Source of the DNA: BOG-1155 sp963717985 | GTDB lineage: Bacteria > Desulfobacterota > Syntrophorhabdia > Syntrophorhabdales > WCHB1-27 | Length of the DNA: 64,000 bases | Assembly: GCA_963717985.1 (NCBI GenBank) | Contig: CAVQYC010000003.1 | Span: 620,001 to 684,000 of the forward strand | Direction: 5' to 3' | In this document: positions 16,759-26,114 of the stretch, in pieces | How positions within the stretch are numbered: the first letter of the stretch is position 1 | Layout: every line of letters starts with the position of its first letter | Notes under the pieces: generated by a model | The model's database searches: none | Seen by the model: the letters and a program-made list of their open reading frames with translations, nothing else | What the model was told of the DNA's origin: nothing | Translations under genes and position numbers: made by a program

Positions 16759-17649
16759 TTACCTTCTCCTGATGCCGAAGGTGCTATGGGACTGGGCCAT
16801 TCTCGCGACCCTGTCCGTATCCTGCTCGCTCTTGATCAGGGCGCCGAGGAAAGGCACTTCGGCGGTAAACTTTTCGAGGTCGAGGCCGCCCATGGCGCAG
16901 GCTTTTATCCAGTCGAGCAGCTCGCTCGTGGAAGGTTTCTTGCGGAGGCCGTCAACCTGGCGTATCCAATAAAACTTCTTGAGCGCCTCCCGCATGAGCT
17001 TCTCGTGGATATCGGGAAAATGGACTTTGACGATCCTTTCCATCATGTCCTCATCGGGGAACTCGATATAGTAGAAGACGCACCGGCGCAGGAACGCGTC
17101 GGGCAGCTCCTTTTCGGAATTACTTGTGATGATCACGATGGGCCTGTGCAACGCCCGCACCTCTTCGTCCAGCTCGTTAATATGGAAGGACATCTCGTCA
17201 AGCTCGTTGAGAAGGTCGTTGGGGAATTCTACATCCGCCTTGTCGATCTCATCGATGAGGAGCACCACCTGCTCATCGGCGATAAACGACTGCCCCAGCC
17301 TCCCATGCTTGATGTACTGCCTGATGTCGGAAATATCCCTGTCCTTGAAGCGCGCGTCATTGAGGCGCTGCACCGTGTCATACACGTAAAGACCGTCCTT
17401 CGCCTTCGTGGTCGATTTGATGTTCCAGGAAAGCAGCTTCTTGCCGAGGGCATGGGCGATGCTGTGGGCGAGAAGGGTCTTGCCCGTACCGGGCTCGCCC
17501 TTTATCACGAGCGGCTTGCCGAGTAATATCGATACGTTGACAATCTCCATCAAAGGTTTTGATGCAATATAGTCATTGCTGCCTTCGTATTTCTGTCCGG
17601 TTTTACTCATCTTTTTCAGGGCCCCCTTGGCTGTGAAAACTAGCTCCAT
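16759..17649 (-). CDS. MoxR/CoxD-like AAA+ ATPase
   Basis: About 296 residues. Walker A GEPGTGKTLLAHS at ~51-63, Walker B VVLLIDEIDKADVEFPNDLL at ~128-147, and sensor 1 in IVIITSNSEKELPDAFLRRC at ~170. The arginine-finger and C-terminal lid are present. I chose ATG 17649; ATG 17610 (MSKTGQKYEG) is also plausible and no start has a strong ribosome site. MoxR ATPases act as chaperones for metal- or cofactor-enzyme assembly together with a VWA partner, which is the next gene here. It is divergent from the CheB-CheR gene across a 162-bp region. Confidence 0.9.
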   Translation of the reverse strand: MELVFTAKGALKKMSKTGQKYEGSNDYIASKPLMEIVNVSILLGKPLVIKGEPGTGKTLLAHSIAHALGKKLLSWNIKSTTKAKDGLYVYDTVQRLNDARFKDRDISDIRQYIKHGRLGQSFIADEQVVLLIDEIDKADVEFPNDLLNELDEMSFHINELDEEVRALHRPIVIITSNSEKELPDAFLRRCVFYYIEFPDEDMMERIVKVHFPDIHEKLMREALKKFYWIRQVDGLRKKPSTSELLDWIKACAMGGLDLEKFTAEVPFLGALIKSEQDTDRVARMAQSHSTFGIRRR

Positions 17650-17811
17650 TAGTATATTTCCAACGCGGGCCTTTGTCAACGGTTGCATCCAAAAGACAGG
17701 GTGAAGAGTGCACTTCCCAACCTTCCGCAAACCTGTTATGATACTACATGTGAAGTCCAGCACCCGAGTCGACTCATCCGGCATTTTACCCTGATATTTC
17801 CAGGAGGAACG

Positions 17812-20787
17812 ATGGCAGAGAAAGCGGCACGGACCAGGAAGACAGCTAATGGTACACAGAAAAGACAGACCAACGGTAGGTCTCACGTCGAGACGCCCCC
17901 CACGGGGAAAGCCCTGTTCCCGCTTGTGGCCGTCGGGGCGTCCGCGGGCGGGTTAGAGGCGTTCGAGCAGCTTTTCAAGAACCTGCCCCCCACGACCCAC
18001 GCTGCCTTCGTGGTCATCTCTCACCTCGACCCCAAGCACACAAGCATGATGACAGAACTGATTTCCCGGTTCACCAGGATGGCGGTCCGGGAGGCCGCTG
18101 ACGACGTCGAGGTGGAGCCCGACCACGTCTACGTGATCCCGCCAAACAAAGACCTCTCCATTTTTCACGGAAGGCTTCAGCTTACCGAACAGGATAAGTC
18201 GGCGAGTCCGCGGATGCCTATCGACTTCTTCTTGCGCTCTCTTGCCGAGGACTCAGGCGACAGGGCCGTGGTCGTTATCCTGTCGGGCACCGGGTCGGAT
18301 GGGACCCTGGGACTCCGGGCCGTGCAGGGCGCAGGCGGCACGGTCTTCGCGCAAGACCCCATTGATGCCAGGTATGACGGCATGCCGAGAAGCGCGATAC
18401 GAACCGGCCTCGTCGATTACGTACTGCCGGTGGAGGAGATCGCCCGGCAGCTCATGGTCCTCCTCGAACGGTACTCGACCAAGAAAGAATTGACGCCGGA
18501 CGAGGAGACGTCCACGGCGATGCAGAAAATACTGATGGTGCTCAGGTCGAAGACGGGGCACGACTTCTCGCTCTACAAAAAAAACACCGTCATCCGCCGC
18601 ATCCGGCGGCGGATAAATGTCCACAACATCGAGAACCTCGCTGCTTACCTGCACTATCTGCAGGGGCATCCGGATGAGGTGCAGCAGCTCTTCAAGGAGC
18701 TGCTCATCAACGTGACCAGCTTCTTCCGGGAGCCGGAAGCCTTCGAGGTCCTCAAAACAGCGATCCTCCCGGAGCTTTTTCACGATAAGCCTTCCGATTA
18801 TACCATCAGGGTATGGGTGCCGGGATGCGCGACAGGCGAGGAGGCCTATTCGATTGCCATGATCATCCGGGAATACGCGGAAGAATCGAGACAGGACTAC
18901 CGACTCCAGATATTCGCCACCGACATCGATGAATCATCCATCATGCAGGCACGCACGGGCTTCTTCCCCTCCAATATCGCCCAGGACGTACCCGCGCCCA
19001 GGCTGGCGCGATTCTTCGTCAAAGAAGAAACGGGCTTTCGCGTGAGGAAGGACATCAGGGAAGCGATCGTCTTTGCGGTGCAGAACGTGACAAAGGACGC
19101 GCCCTTTACCAAGCTTGACCTCGTGTCGTGCCGGAACGTCCTTATCTACATGGAGCCAGACCTCCAGAGCAGGCTTATCAGCCTCTTCCACTACAGTCTC
19201 AAGGCCGGCGGCGCGCTCTTCCTCGGCTCTTCCGAGAGTATCGGTCTTTTGACCGGTCTTTTCAGCGCAATCGACAGGAAATGGAAGTTTTTCCGGGCCA
19301 AGTCGCAAACCGGACACGGTGCGCATCGGGGCGCGCCAGCCGCTGCCTGGTCGTCCGAATTCATGCGACCGGAGCACACGGCTGCATCAGTGCAGGCAAA
19401 AAGGGCCAACCTGGAGGAGACGGCGCGCAGCGCCCTGCTTTCGGTCTTCGCTCCACCCGCGATCATCGTCAACGATAAGGGGGACATACTCTACATCCAC
19501 GGCAATACCGCGAAATACCTGACGCCGGCCCCCGGCCGGCCCGCCCTCAATATTGCGGCCATGACGAGAGAGGGTTTGCAGTTTCAGATGCGCTCGGCCC
19601 TCCTTGCCGCCGCCACCAAGCTGCAGGATGCAGTCTACCGGAGTGTCCGGGTGAAGACCAACGGCGACACGGAAAAGATCGATCTCGCCGTGAAACTGCT
19701 GCCCCGGACAGAAGAGGAAGAGCAGCTTTTCATGTTCATGTTCCAGGCACCCCTGGAGCACAAAACAGAGGAGATGAAAAAAGAGAAGGGGCTTACCGAG
19801 GTGTCGGACAGCGGGCGCGTGGCGGATCTGGAGAAGGAGCTTGCCTATACGAGGGAATCGCTGCAAGCGACGATCGAGGAGGCGCAGGCAGCCAACGAGG
19901 AGCTGCGCTCGGCCAACGAGGAGATGCAGTCCACCAACGAGGAGATGCAGTCCACCAACGAGGAGCTGGAAACGTCGAAGGAGGAGCTGCAGTCGGTCAA
20001 CGAAGAGCTGACGACGGTCAACTCCGAGCTGCAATCGAAGATCGACCAGCTTTCCCGCAGCGAGAGCGACATGAAGAACCTCCTCGACGGCACGGATATC
20101 GCGACGATCTTCCTTGACGGCAACCTCCACATAAAACGCTTTACCGCATCGGCCACGCGTGTCGTCAGCCTCATCCCCACCGATGTGGGGCGACCCATAG
20201 GCGATGTCACAGTAAAGATTGCGTATGCCTCTATCCCGGAAAACGCACGGGGAGTGCTCGACAGTCTACGCCCCTTTGAAACGGAAGTGCGGGCAAAGGA
20301 CGACCGGTGGTTCCTCATGCGGATCGTGCCGTATAGGACCCTTGATAACGTGATCGACGGGGTCGTCATCACCTTCACCGACATCACCGACTCGAAGCAG
20401 GCGGCGAGGGAAAGGGCGGAATTTGCCGAAAACATAGTCCGGACGGTGCGGGAGCCGCTTTTGGTCCTCGACCATGACCTCCGGGTGGTTATGGCAAACA
20501 AGGCTTTCCTCACGCTTTTCCGGGTCAAGCGGGAAGAGACGGAAGGCCGGGTCATCAAGGACCTGGGCCGGCACGAGTGGGATGTCTCTCTCCTTCACGA
20601 CCTTTTGAAGAGCGTGATAGAGACCGACAAGGTCCTTGAGGATTTCAGGGTCGACGCTGATTTCCCTCACCTAGGCCCCCGCGCCATGCTGCTCAATGCA
20701 CGGAAGATAAAGGCAGGGAGCGATGGGACCCACCCCGTCATCCTGCTTGCCATGGAGGATGTCACCGACCGACCCATTGGGAGGTAA
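17812..20787 (+). CDS. CheB-CheR fusion with coiled coil and PAS domains
   Basis: 991 residues, starting at ATG 17812 behind a perfect AGGAGG. CheB methylesterase ~35-220 has its triad visible: Ser44 in GASAGG, His71/76 in SHLDPKH, Asp163 in GTGSDGTLG. CheR methyltransferase ~240-495 has the AdoMet loop WVPGCATGEE (335-344) and SCRNVLIY. A long coiled coil with NEELxSxNEE repeats spans ~673-750, then two PAS domains. There is no histidine kinase domain and no receiver on CheB, so activity must be set by the PAS/coiled-coil part or by partners. The hybrid kinase gene 60 bp downstream is the obvious partner. Confidence 0.92.
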   Translation: MAEKAARTRKTANGTQKRQTNGRSHVETPPTGKALFPLVAVGASAGGLEAFEQLFKNLPPTTHAAFVVISHLDPKHTSMMTELISRFTRMAVREAADDVEVEPDHVYVIPPNKDLSIFHGRLQLTEQDKSASPRMPIDFFLRSLAEDSGDRAVVVILSGTGSDGTLGLRAVQGAGGTVFAQDPIDARYDGMPRSAIRTGLVDYVLPVEEIARQLMVLLERYSTKKELTPDEETSTAMQKILMVLRSKTGHDFSLYKKNTVIRRIRRRINVHNIENLAAYLHYLQGHPDEVQQLFKELLINVTSFFREPEAFEVLKTAILPELFHDKPSDYTIRVWVPGCATGEEAYSIAMIIREYAEESRQDYRLQIFATDIDESSIMQARTGFFPSNIAQDVPAPRLARFFVKEETGFRVRKDIREAIVFAVQNVTKDAPFTKLDLVSCRNVLIYMEPDLQSRLISLFHYSLKAGGALFLGSSESIGLLTGLFSAIDRKWKFFRAKSQTGHGAHRGAPAAAWSSEFMRPEHTAASVQAKRANLEETARSALLSVFAPPAIIVNDKGDILYIHGNTAKYLTPAPGRPALNIAAMTREGLQFQMRSALLAAATKLQDAVYRSVRVKTNGDTEKIDLAVKLLPRTEEEEQLFMFMFQAPLEHKTEEMKKEKGLTEVSDSGRVADLEKELAYTRESLQATIEEAQAANEELRSANEEMQSTNEEMQSTNEELETSKEELQSVNEELTTVNSELQSKIDQLSRSESDMKNLLDGTDIATIFLDGNLHIKRFTASATRVVSLIPTDVGRPIGDVTVKIAYASIPENARGVLDSLRPFETEVRAKDDRWFLMRIVPYRTLDNVIDGVVITFTDITDSKQAARERAEFAENIVRTVREPLLVLDHDLRVVMANKAFLTLFRVKREETEGRVIKDLGRHEWDVSLLHDLLKSVIETDKVLEDFRVDADFPHLGPRAMLLNARKIKAGSDGTHPVILLAMEDVTDRPIGR

Positions 20788-20847
20788 ACACTAAAGGAAA
20801 TGCCGGGATAGAAACGCATCGCGCCGGTCGCGCCAAGGATGGAGAAC

Positions 20848-22917
20848 ATGGCAGACGATAGACATGAGAGGCTGGAATGGCTGCGAGAACACCCGGAAGC
20901 CGCGGAGAGCCTTTCCGTTGAGGACGCGCGCAGGCTTCTCGAAGATCTGAGTCTCCATCATACCGAGCTGGAGATGCAGAATGAGGAGCTGAAAAAGGCT
21001 CAGGATGCAATCGAGGAAAGCCGGGAAAGGCTCTCCGACCTGTACGACTTTGCTCCCGTAGCCTACCTCACCGTCGGCGTGAAAGGCATGATAGAAGAAG
21101 CCAACCTCGCGGCAGCGGCCCTTCTGGGTGTGCCGAGGCGGGAGCTTGTCGGCAGGACGCTGCTCCCCTTCATCGCCGGGATGAGCCGGGACGAGTATTC
21201 CCGCCACCACAGGAGGGTTGTTAAGGGCCGCGGGAAGGATACGGCTGAGCTGCAACTGACAAGAAACAACGGCGGCCTCTTTTATGGTCGTATCGAGAGC
21301 ATCCCGGTCGAAAAGGGCGGCGCCGTTATCTCGGTCCGTTCTGCCCTTGTTGATATTACCGGTCTCAAGCAGGCGGAAGTTGCGCTGCGGGAGAGTGAAG
21401 AAAAGTACCGGGTTCTGGTCGAGAGCGTGAACAGCACCATCATCCGTGTCGACAACGAAGGCCGTGTGCTCTTTCTCAACGACTATGGACAGGAGTTCTT
21501 CGGCTATCCCTGGGAGGAGATACGGGGAAAACATGTGGTCGGGACGATAGTGCCCGAAGGTACCGCCTCCGGGCTGAACGTGAAGATGCTCATAGAGTAT
21601 ATTGCGAAGCACCCGAAGCGATACCGCGAGAATGAGATACAGAACACGCGGCGAAACGGGGAAAAGGTGTGGGTTTCCTGGACGGTCAAGCCCGTCCTTG
21701 GGGAAGACGGTCTGATCAGTGGGATATTGGCCGTGGGGAATGACATCTCGGAACGAAAAAGACTCGAGGAACAGCTCCACCAGTCACAGAAGATGGAGGC
21801 CATCGGCACCCTTGCCGGAGGCATCGCCCACGACTTTAACAATATGCTCGCGATTATTCTTGGCAACGCGGAGATTGCCCTCGACGACCTGCAGGGCGGC
21901 GACGGGCCGGGCCGGAATATCGAGCACATCATCAAAGCGTCAAAGCGCGCCCGGGACCTGGTCAGGCAGATCCTTGCCTTCGGCAGAAAGAACGAGGGCG
22001 CAAAACAGCCGCTGCAATTGGCTCCTCTCATGCAAGAGACCTACAAACTCCTGCGCGGCGTCTTGCCGAGCACTGTACGGATGCATCTCGACATCCGGAC
22101 GGAATCCGCAACCGTCCTCGCTGACCCATCTCAAGTCCAGGAGGTTCTCATGAACCTCGCCACCAATGCAGCCCATGCGATGCGCGATAACGGAGGAATC
22201 CTCACTATCGGACTCTCTACTGTTGCCTTTAATCAGAATGACCCACGGCCGGATCCGGACATGTCGCCGGGAACCTATGTAAAATTGAGCGTGCAGGATA
22301 CGGGAACGGGAATGACGGAGGAAGTCCGACGCCGGATATTTGAGCCGTTTTTTACAACCAAGGAACTGGGGACGGGTATGGGTTTGGCTGTCGTCTATGG
22401 CATTGTGAAGGGCCACGGCGGGGCCGTTACGACAGAGAGCAAGATGGGCGAGGGATCGACCTTTACCATATTCTTGTCTCCCACCGAGGCTCGCGCAATC
22501 GATGAGCGCATCGAGACGGGCGATATACCCGGAGGCAAGGAACGGATACTCCTCGTGGACGACGATCCCGCCGTCACCGAGATGACCGCCGTGATGCTCC
22601 GTCGCCTCGGCTACCAGTTGACCACGGCGGAGAGCGGCGGCGAGGCGTGGGACATTTTCGCAGGTGCGCCCGGTAGCTTCGATCTCGTCATCACCGACCA
22701 GACTATGCCCGACCTTACAGGCCTAGACCTCGCGAAAAAGATGTTGCAGGTGAGAAAGGAGATGCCGATCATCCTGTTTACCGGCTACAGCGAAACGGTA
22801 TCGCCCGACGAGGCAAGAAAGGCGGGGATCAGGGAGTTCGTCATGAAGCCGATTGCAAAACGGGAAGTGGCGGAAACGATACGGCGGGTGCTGGACTCCC
22901 GCAACAAGAACAGATAG
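20848..22917 (+). CDS. PAS-PAS hybrid histidine kinase with C-terminal receiver
   Basis: 689 residues from ATG 20848, which has GGAG at the right distance; the ATG at 20839 would place the Shine-Dalgarno on the codon. An N-terminal coiled coil (LEMQNEELKKAQ) leads into PAS ~60-175 and PAS ~185-305. Next come HisKA with phospho-His328 (GGIAHDFNNMLA), a HATPase with N, G1 and G2 boxes (NLATNAAHAM, DTGTGM, GTGMGLAVVYG), and a receiver with Asp617 (DLVITDQTMPDLTG). No membrane segment, so it is cytoplasmic. Its C-terminal half is strikingly similar to the kinase at 43.4-46.2 kb, a paralogue. Output must go through a phosphotransfer protein elsewhere. Confidence 0.93.
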   Translation: MADDRHERLEWLREHPEAAESLSVEDARRLLEDLSLHHTELEMQNEELKKAQDAIEESRERLSDLYDFAPVAYLTVGVKGMIEEANLAAAALLGVPRRELVGRTLLPFIAGMSRDEYSRHHRRVVKGRGKDTAELQLTRNNGGLFYGRIESIPVEKGGAVISVRSALVDITGLKQAEVALRESEEKYRVLVESVNSTIIRVDNEGRVLFLNDYGQEFFGYPWEEIRGKHVVGTIVPEGTASGLNVKMLIEYIAKHPKRYRENEIQNTRRNGEKVWVSWTVKPVLGEDGLISGILAVGNDISERKRLEEQLHQSQKMEAIGTLAGGIAHDFNNMLAIILGNAEIALDDLQGGDGPGRNIEHIIKASKRARDLVRQILAFGRKNEGAKQPLQLAPLMQETYKLLRGVLPSTVRMHLDIRTESATVLADPSQVQEVLMNLATNAAHAMRDNGGILTIGLSTVAFNQNDPRPDPDMSPGTYVKLSVQDTGTGMTEEVRRRIFEPFFTTKELGTGMGLAVVYGIVKGHGGAVTTESKMGEGSTFTIFLSPTEARAIDERIETGDIPGGKERILLVDDDPAVTEMTAVMLRRLGYQLTTAESGGEAWDIFAGAPGSFDLVITDQTMPDLTGLDLAKKMLQVRKEMPIILFTGYSETVSPDEARKAGIREFVMKPIAKREVAETIRRVLDSRNKNR

Positions 22918-22960
22918 TCATCACCCCCCCTCCTCTCTCACTTCTGCTGCCGTCTCACTT

Positions 22961-23018
22961 TGTTTCTTTCTCTTCTTTCTGTCGGTCGGTCGACCGACGA
23001 TAGAAGAATAAAGAAACA
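22961..23018. repeat. Imperfect 58-bp inverted repeat with GTCGGTCGACCGAC core
   Basis: TGTTTCTTT at the left end pairs with AAAGAAACA at the right end. The centre holds the perfect 14-bp palindrome at 22985-22998, with CTTCT/AGAAG-like pairing in between. It lies between the kinase stop and EF-G and could end the kinase transcript in either direction. A purine-rich tract follows to about 23060. Confidence 0.6.
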
Positions 23019-23070
23019 GAAAAGAAGAATGAAAGAAGAAGAGAAAGGGCTCAGGAAAGGCAAGTACAAG

Positions 23071-23099
23071 TTGACTTTTCGGCCATTATTGGTCATATT
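23071..23099 (+). promoter_or_regulatory. Candidate sigma-70 promoter very close to the EF-G start
   Basis: TTGACT and CATATT lie 17 bp apart. The -10-like box ends only 8 bp before the EF-G ATG, so a transcript from here would have almost no leader. No Shine-Dalgarno is visible before that ATG. Confidence 0.35.
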
Positions 23100-23107
23100 C
23101 TTTAGCG

Positions 23108-25156
23108 ATGAAGCGGGAAACCCTACGGCTGTCGAGAATAAGGAACATCGGCATAGCTGCCCATATAGATGCGGGCAAGACCACGGTAACGGAGCGCATC
23201 CTCTACTACACCGGCAAGACCTACAAAATGGGCGAGGTGCACGAAGGCACCGCCACCATGGACTACCTGCCGCAGGAACAGGAGCGAGGTATTACCATCA
23301 CTTCGGCGGTAACAACGTGCTACTGGAATGACTGTGAGATACAGATCATCGATACGCCGGGACACGTCGATTTCACCATTGAGGTGGAAAGGTCGCTCAG
23401 GGTGCTCGATGGTATGGTCGAGGTCTTCTCAGGGGTCGAAGGGGTCGAGCCTCAATCGGAGACCGTGTGGCATCAGGCGGACAAGTACCACGTGCCGAGG
23501 ATCGCGTTTATCAACAAGCTCGACAGGCTCGGGGCCGATTTTTTCCAGGTCCTCGATATGATGGTGGAGAAACTGGGGACCAACCCTATACCGCTCCAGA
23601 TACCGCTCGGGAGGGAAGACGGCTTTTACGGCGTTGTCGACCTGATCACGATGAAGGCCGTCGTGTGGGATGAGCAGGACCTCGGCGCGAGCTACCACTA
23701 TGCGTCGATTCCGCAAGAAGCGGCGGAAGTTGTCGCGGGGTTCCGTGAAAAGCTCCTGGAAAAACTCTCGTTGCTCGATGACCGGTTCATGGAACGCTAT
23801 CTGGAAGGTCACGCTATTGACGAAGCCTTTGTGCACGAGACGATCAGAAAGGGGACCCTCGCCCTGAACTGCGTGCCCGTTGTGTGCGGCTCCGCTCTTC
23901 GGAACAAGGGCATCCAGACCCTTCTCGATGCAATCGTCAACTATCTCCCTTCGCCCCTCGAAGTGCCCCCGGTAGAGGGCATCAACCCGGCGACCGGGGA
24001 GGCGGAGCGCAGGGAAGCGCGCGTGGACGAGGACCTGTGCGCCCTTGCCTTCAAGGTCCTCATGGAAGAGGGGCGGAAGCTCGTCTATATCCGCGTCTAC
24101 TCCGGTCGGCTCGCAGTCGGGGAAGACGTGTACAACGTGAACCTCGGCAAGAAAGAGAAAGTATCGCGGATTTACAAGATCCATGCAAACCACAAGGAGC
24201 GGGTTGAAGAGGCCCTGGCCGGCGCTATCGTCGGTGTGGTGGGTCTGAAGGACACATCAACGGGGCACACCCTCGTGAGAACGCGGCCTATCGTGCTTGA
24301 GCCGATCGGCAAATACCTGCCGGTCATCTCCATTGCGGTCGAGCCGAGGCGCAACGTGGACCAGGAGAAGCTGCTCCAGGTGCTCAGCCGGATCGCGGAG
24401 GAAGACCCGACTTTTCGCGTGCAAACGGACGAAGACGCGTATCAGACGATTGTCTCGGGCATGGGAGAGCTCCATCTCGATGTTGTGGTGCGGAGGATGA
24501 AGGAAGAGTTCGGCATAGACCTTGTCGTGGGCAAGCCGCAGGTTGTCTACAGGGAGACCATCGAACATCAAACCGACGGGGAGGTGGAGCATTCATTCAA
24601 GAAGCTGATCAACAACGTGATGTGCGAGGCTGATCTATCCTTGACGCTCATCCCGCTGAAAAGGGGCGAGGGGATCGCCGTCGTCAGCCGGATCGCGCAA
24701 GACGATCCCGCATTCGCGTATCTTTCCGCGATAGAGGAAGGCATCCGTGAGGCTGTCCAGTTCGGTCCCCTCAAAGGCTTTCCCCTGACCGATATCCGCA
24801 TCACTATTCTGAAGGCAAGCTTCAGCAACCCGGACTTTGCACGGCTCACGATGAAAATGGCCGCTTATGAAGGGTTCAGGAGGGCCTGCCAGGAAGCGCA
24901 CCCCATTCTGCTCGTTCCTATCATGTCTTTAACTGTGACCATGCCCAATGAGTTTATGGGGGAAATCATCGCCGATCTCCATGCGAGGAAGTGCCAAATC
25001 GTGAACATCTCCGCGAAGGAGAAGATCACCGTGATCCAGGCCAACGCGCCTCTTACCAAGATGTTCGGTTACTCGACCGATATCAGGTCCCTTTCGCAGG
25101 GGAGGGCTTCGTTCAGCATGTATTTTTCCCATTACGACAGGGTGGAGAATGAATAG
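23108..25156 (+). CDS. fusA: Translation elongation factor G (EF-G) paralogue
   Basis: 682 residues, full length. GTP-binding motifs are complete: AHIDAGKTT at ~17-25, DTPGH near 83, NKLD near 137, and the switch region EQERGITITSA. The C-terminal domain IV/V signature FGYSTDIRSLSQGRASFSM is intact. It should catalyse ribosomal translocation, though genomes with two copies often use a non-str-operon EF-G for recycling or a slower role. It is not in a str operon here but is followed by birA, overlapping by 8 bp. No ribosome site precedes the ATG. The call EF-G is firm, the exact role is not. Confidence 0.93.
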   Translation: MKRETLRLSRIRNIGIAAHIDAGKTTVTERILYYTGKTYKMGEVHEGTATMDYLPQEQERGITITSAVTTCYWNDCEIQIIDTPGHVDFTIEVERSLRVLDGMVEVFSGVEGVEPQSETVWHQADKYHVPRIAFINKLDRLGADFFQVLDMMVEKLGTNPIPLQIPLGREDGFYGVVDLITMKAVVWDEQDLGASYHYASIPQEAAEVVAGFREKLLEKLSLLDDRFMERYLEGHAIDEAFVHETIRKGTLALNCVPVVCGSALRNKGIQTLLDAIVNYLPSPLEVPPVEGINPATGEAERREARVDEDLCALAFKVLMEEGRKLVYIRVYSGRLAVGEDVYNVNLGKKEKVSRIYKIHANHKERVEEALAGAIVGVVGLKDTSTGHTLVRTRPIVLEPIGKYLPVISIAVEPRRNVDQEKLLQVLSRIAEEDPTFRVQTDEDAYQTIVSGMGELHLDVVVRRMKEEFGIDLVVGKPQVVYRETIEHQTDGEVEHSFKKLINNVMCEADLSLTLIPLKRGEGIAVVSRIAQDDPAFAYLSAIEEGIREAVQFGPLKGFPLTDIRITILKASFSNPDFARLTMKMAAYEGFRRACQEAHPILLVPIMSLTVTMPNEFMGEIIADLHARKCQIVNISAKEKITVIQANAPLTKMFGYSTDIRSLSQGRASFSMYFSHYDRVENE

Positions 25157-26114
25157 GGCGGGGGAGGTCCTCGGTTTTTTGCGGGAGGGGTCCGGCTATG
25201 TCTCGGGGGACCTTATAGCCTCACGGCTCTCCATCAGCAGGACCGCCGTCTGGAAAATCCTCCAGCAGCTCGGCCGGATGGGCTACGTGGTAGAAAAACT
25301 GAAAGGGAAGGGATACCGGCTCACGGGTGCGCCCGACCGGCTCTATCCGTGGGAGGTTGAGCGGTATCTGGAGACGCAGTTCGTGGGGAGAGAGATTATC
25401 TATAAGGACTCGGTGGGCTCGACCAACGACGTTGCCTTCGACCTGGCGCGGGCGGGGTGCCGTGAAGGCACATGTGTAATCGCGGAGACGCAAGACAACG
25501 GGCGGGGCAGGCTCCGCAGGAGTTGGCGCTCCCCTTACGGCAAGAATATTTACGCGTCGGCTGTCTTGAGACCGGCCGTCCACCCGTCGGAAGTCTCTCC
25601 CCTCACCTTTATCTCCTGCCTTGCTGCGTTCGACGCCCTGAGATCGATGGGTCTGGCACCCACCCTCAAGTGGCCGAACGACGTGCTGGTGAACGGCAGG
25701 AAGGTCTGTGGGACCCTCATCGAGCTTTCCGTGGAACCGGATGCGGTGCGCTTCGTGGTCATCGGCATAGGTCTCAATGTCAACATGGATGATGCCGATA
25801 TGGATGAGGAGATCAGGGGCAAAGCGACTTCCCTTTTTCTCGAGACCCGAAATTGCTTTGAAAGAGCCCGCGTTTGTGGCATGCTATTAAACAACCTCGA
25901 GAAGTACTACGAGGTGGTGAAGGGCCGGGGGGTCGGCGAGATTTGCCGACTGTGGGAAGAACGGGCAAATATCCGGGGTGTACCCATGGAGATCGTACAG
26001 ATGGACAGGGTGTATCGGGGCGTCTCCGAGGGCATCGGGAGGGACGGAGCAATGCTTCTGAGGGAGGAAAACGGCATGGTGACCAAGGTGATAGCGGGCG
26101 ATGTCAGTTTCTAG
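25149..26114 (+). CDS. birA: Bifunctional biotin-[acetyl-CoA-carboxylase] ligase / biotin operon repressor
   Basis: 321 residues. An N-terminal winged helix (LIASRLSISRTAVWKILQQLGRMGYVVE) is followed by the catalytic domain: GRGRLRRSW (biotinyl-AMP loop) at ~118 and LKWPNDVLVNGRKVCGTLIE at ~176-195. A C-terminal SH3-like domain follows. It activates biotin, transfers it to carboxyl-carrier proteins and represses biotin genes. Start ATG 25149 lies inside the end of fusA with GGTGGAG upstream, so the two are translationally coupled; coaX overlaps its 3' end by 14 bp. Confidence 0.94.
   Translation: MNRAGEVLGFLREGSGYVSGDLIASRLSISRTAVWKILQQLGRMGYVVEKLKGKGYRLTGAPDRLYPWEVERYLETQFVGREIIYKDSVGSTNDVAFDLARAGCREGTCVIAETQDNGRGRLRRSWRSPYGKNIYASAVLRPAVHPSEVSPLTFISCLAAFDALRSMGLAPTLKWPNDVLVNGRKVCGTLIELSVEPDAVRFVVIGIGLNVNMDDADMDEEIRGKATSLFLETRNCFERARVCGMLLNNLEKYYEVVKGRGVGEICRLWEERANIRGVPMEIVQMDRVYRGVSEGIGRDGAMLLREENGMVTKVIAGDVSF

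Noticed and set aside
18253..20670. Several long minus-strand ORFs opposite the CheB-CheR gene
   Set aside because: High-GC shadows of a well supported gene.
23429..24193. 254-residue minus-strand ORF opposite EF-G
   Set aside because: No promoter, ribosome site or domain; EF-G motifs on the plus strand are complete.
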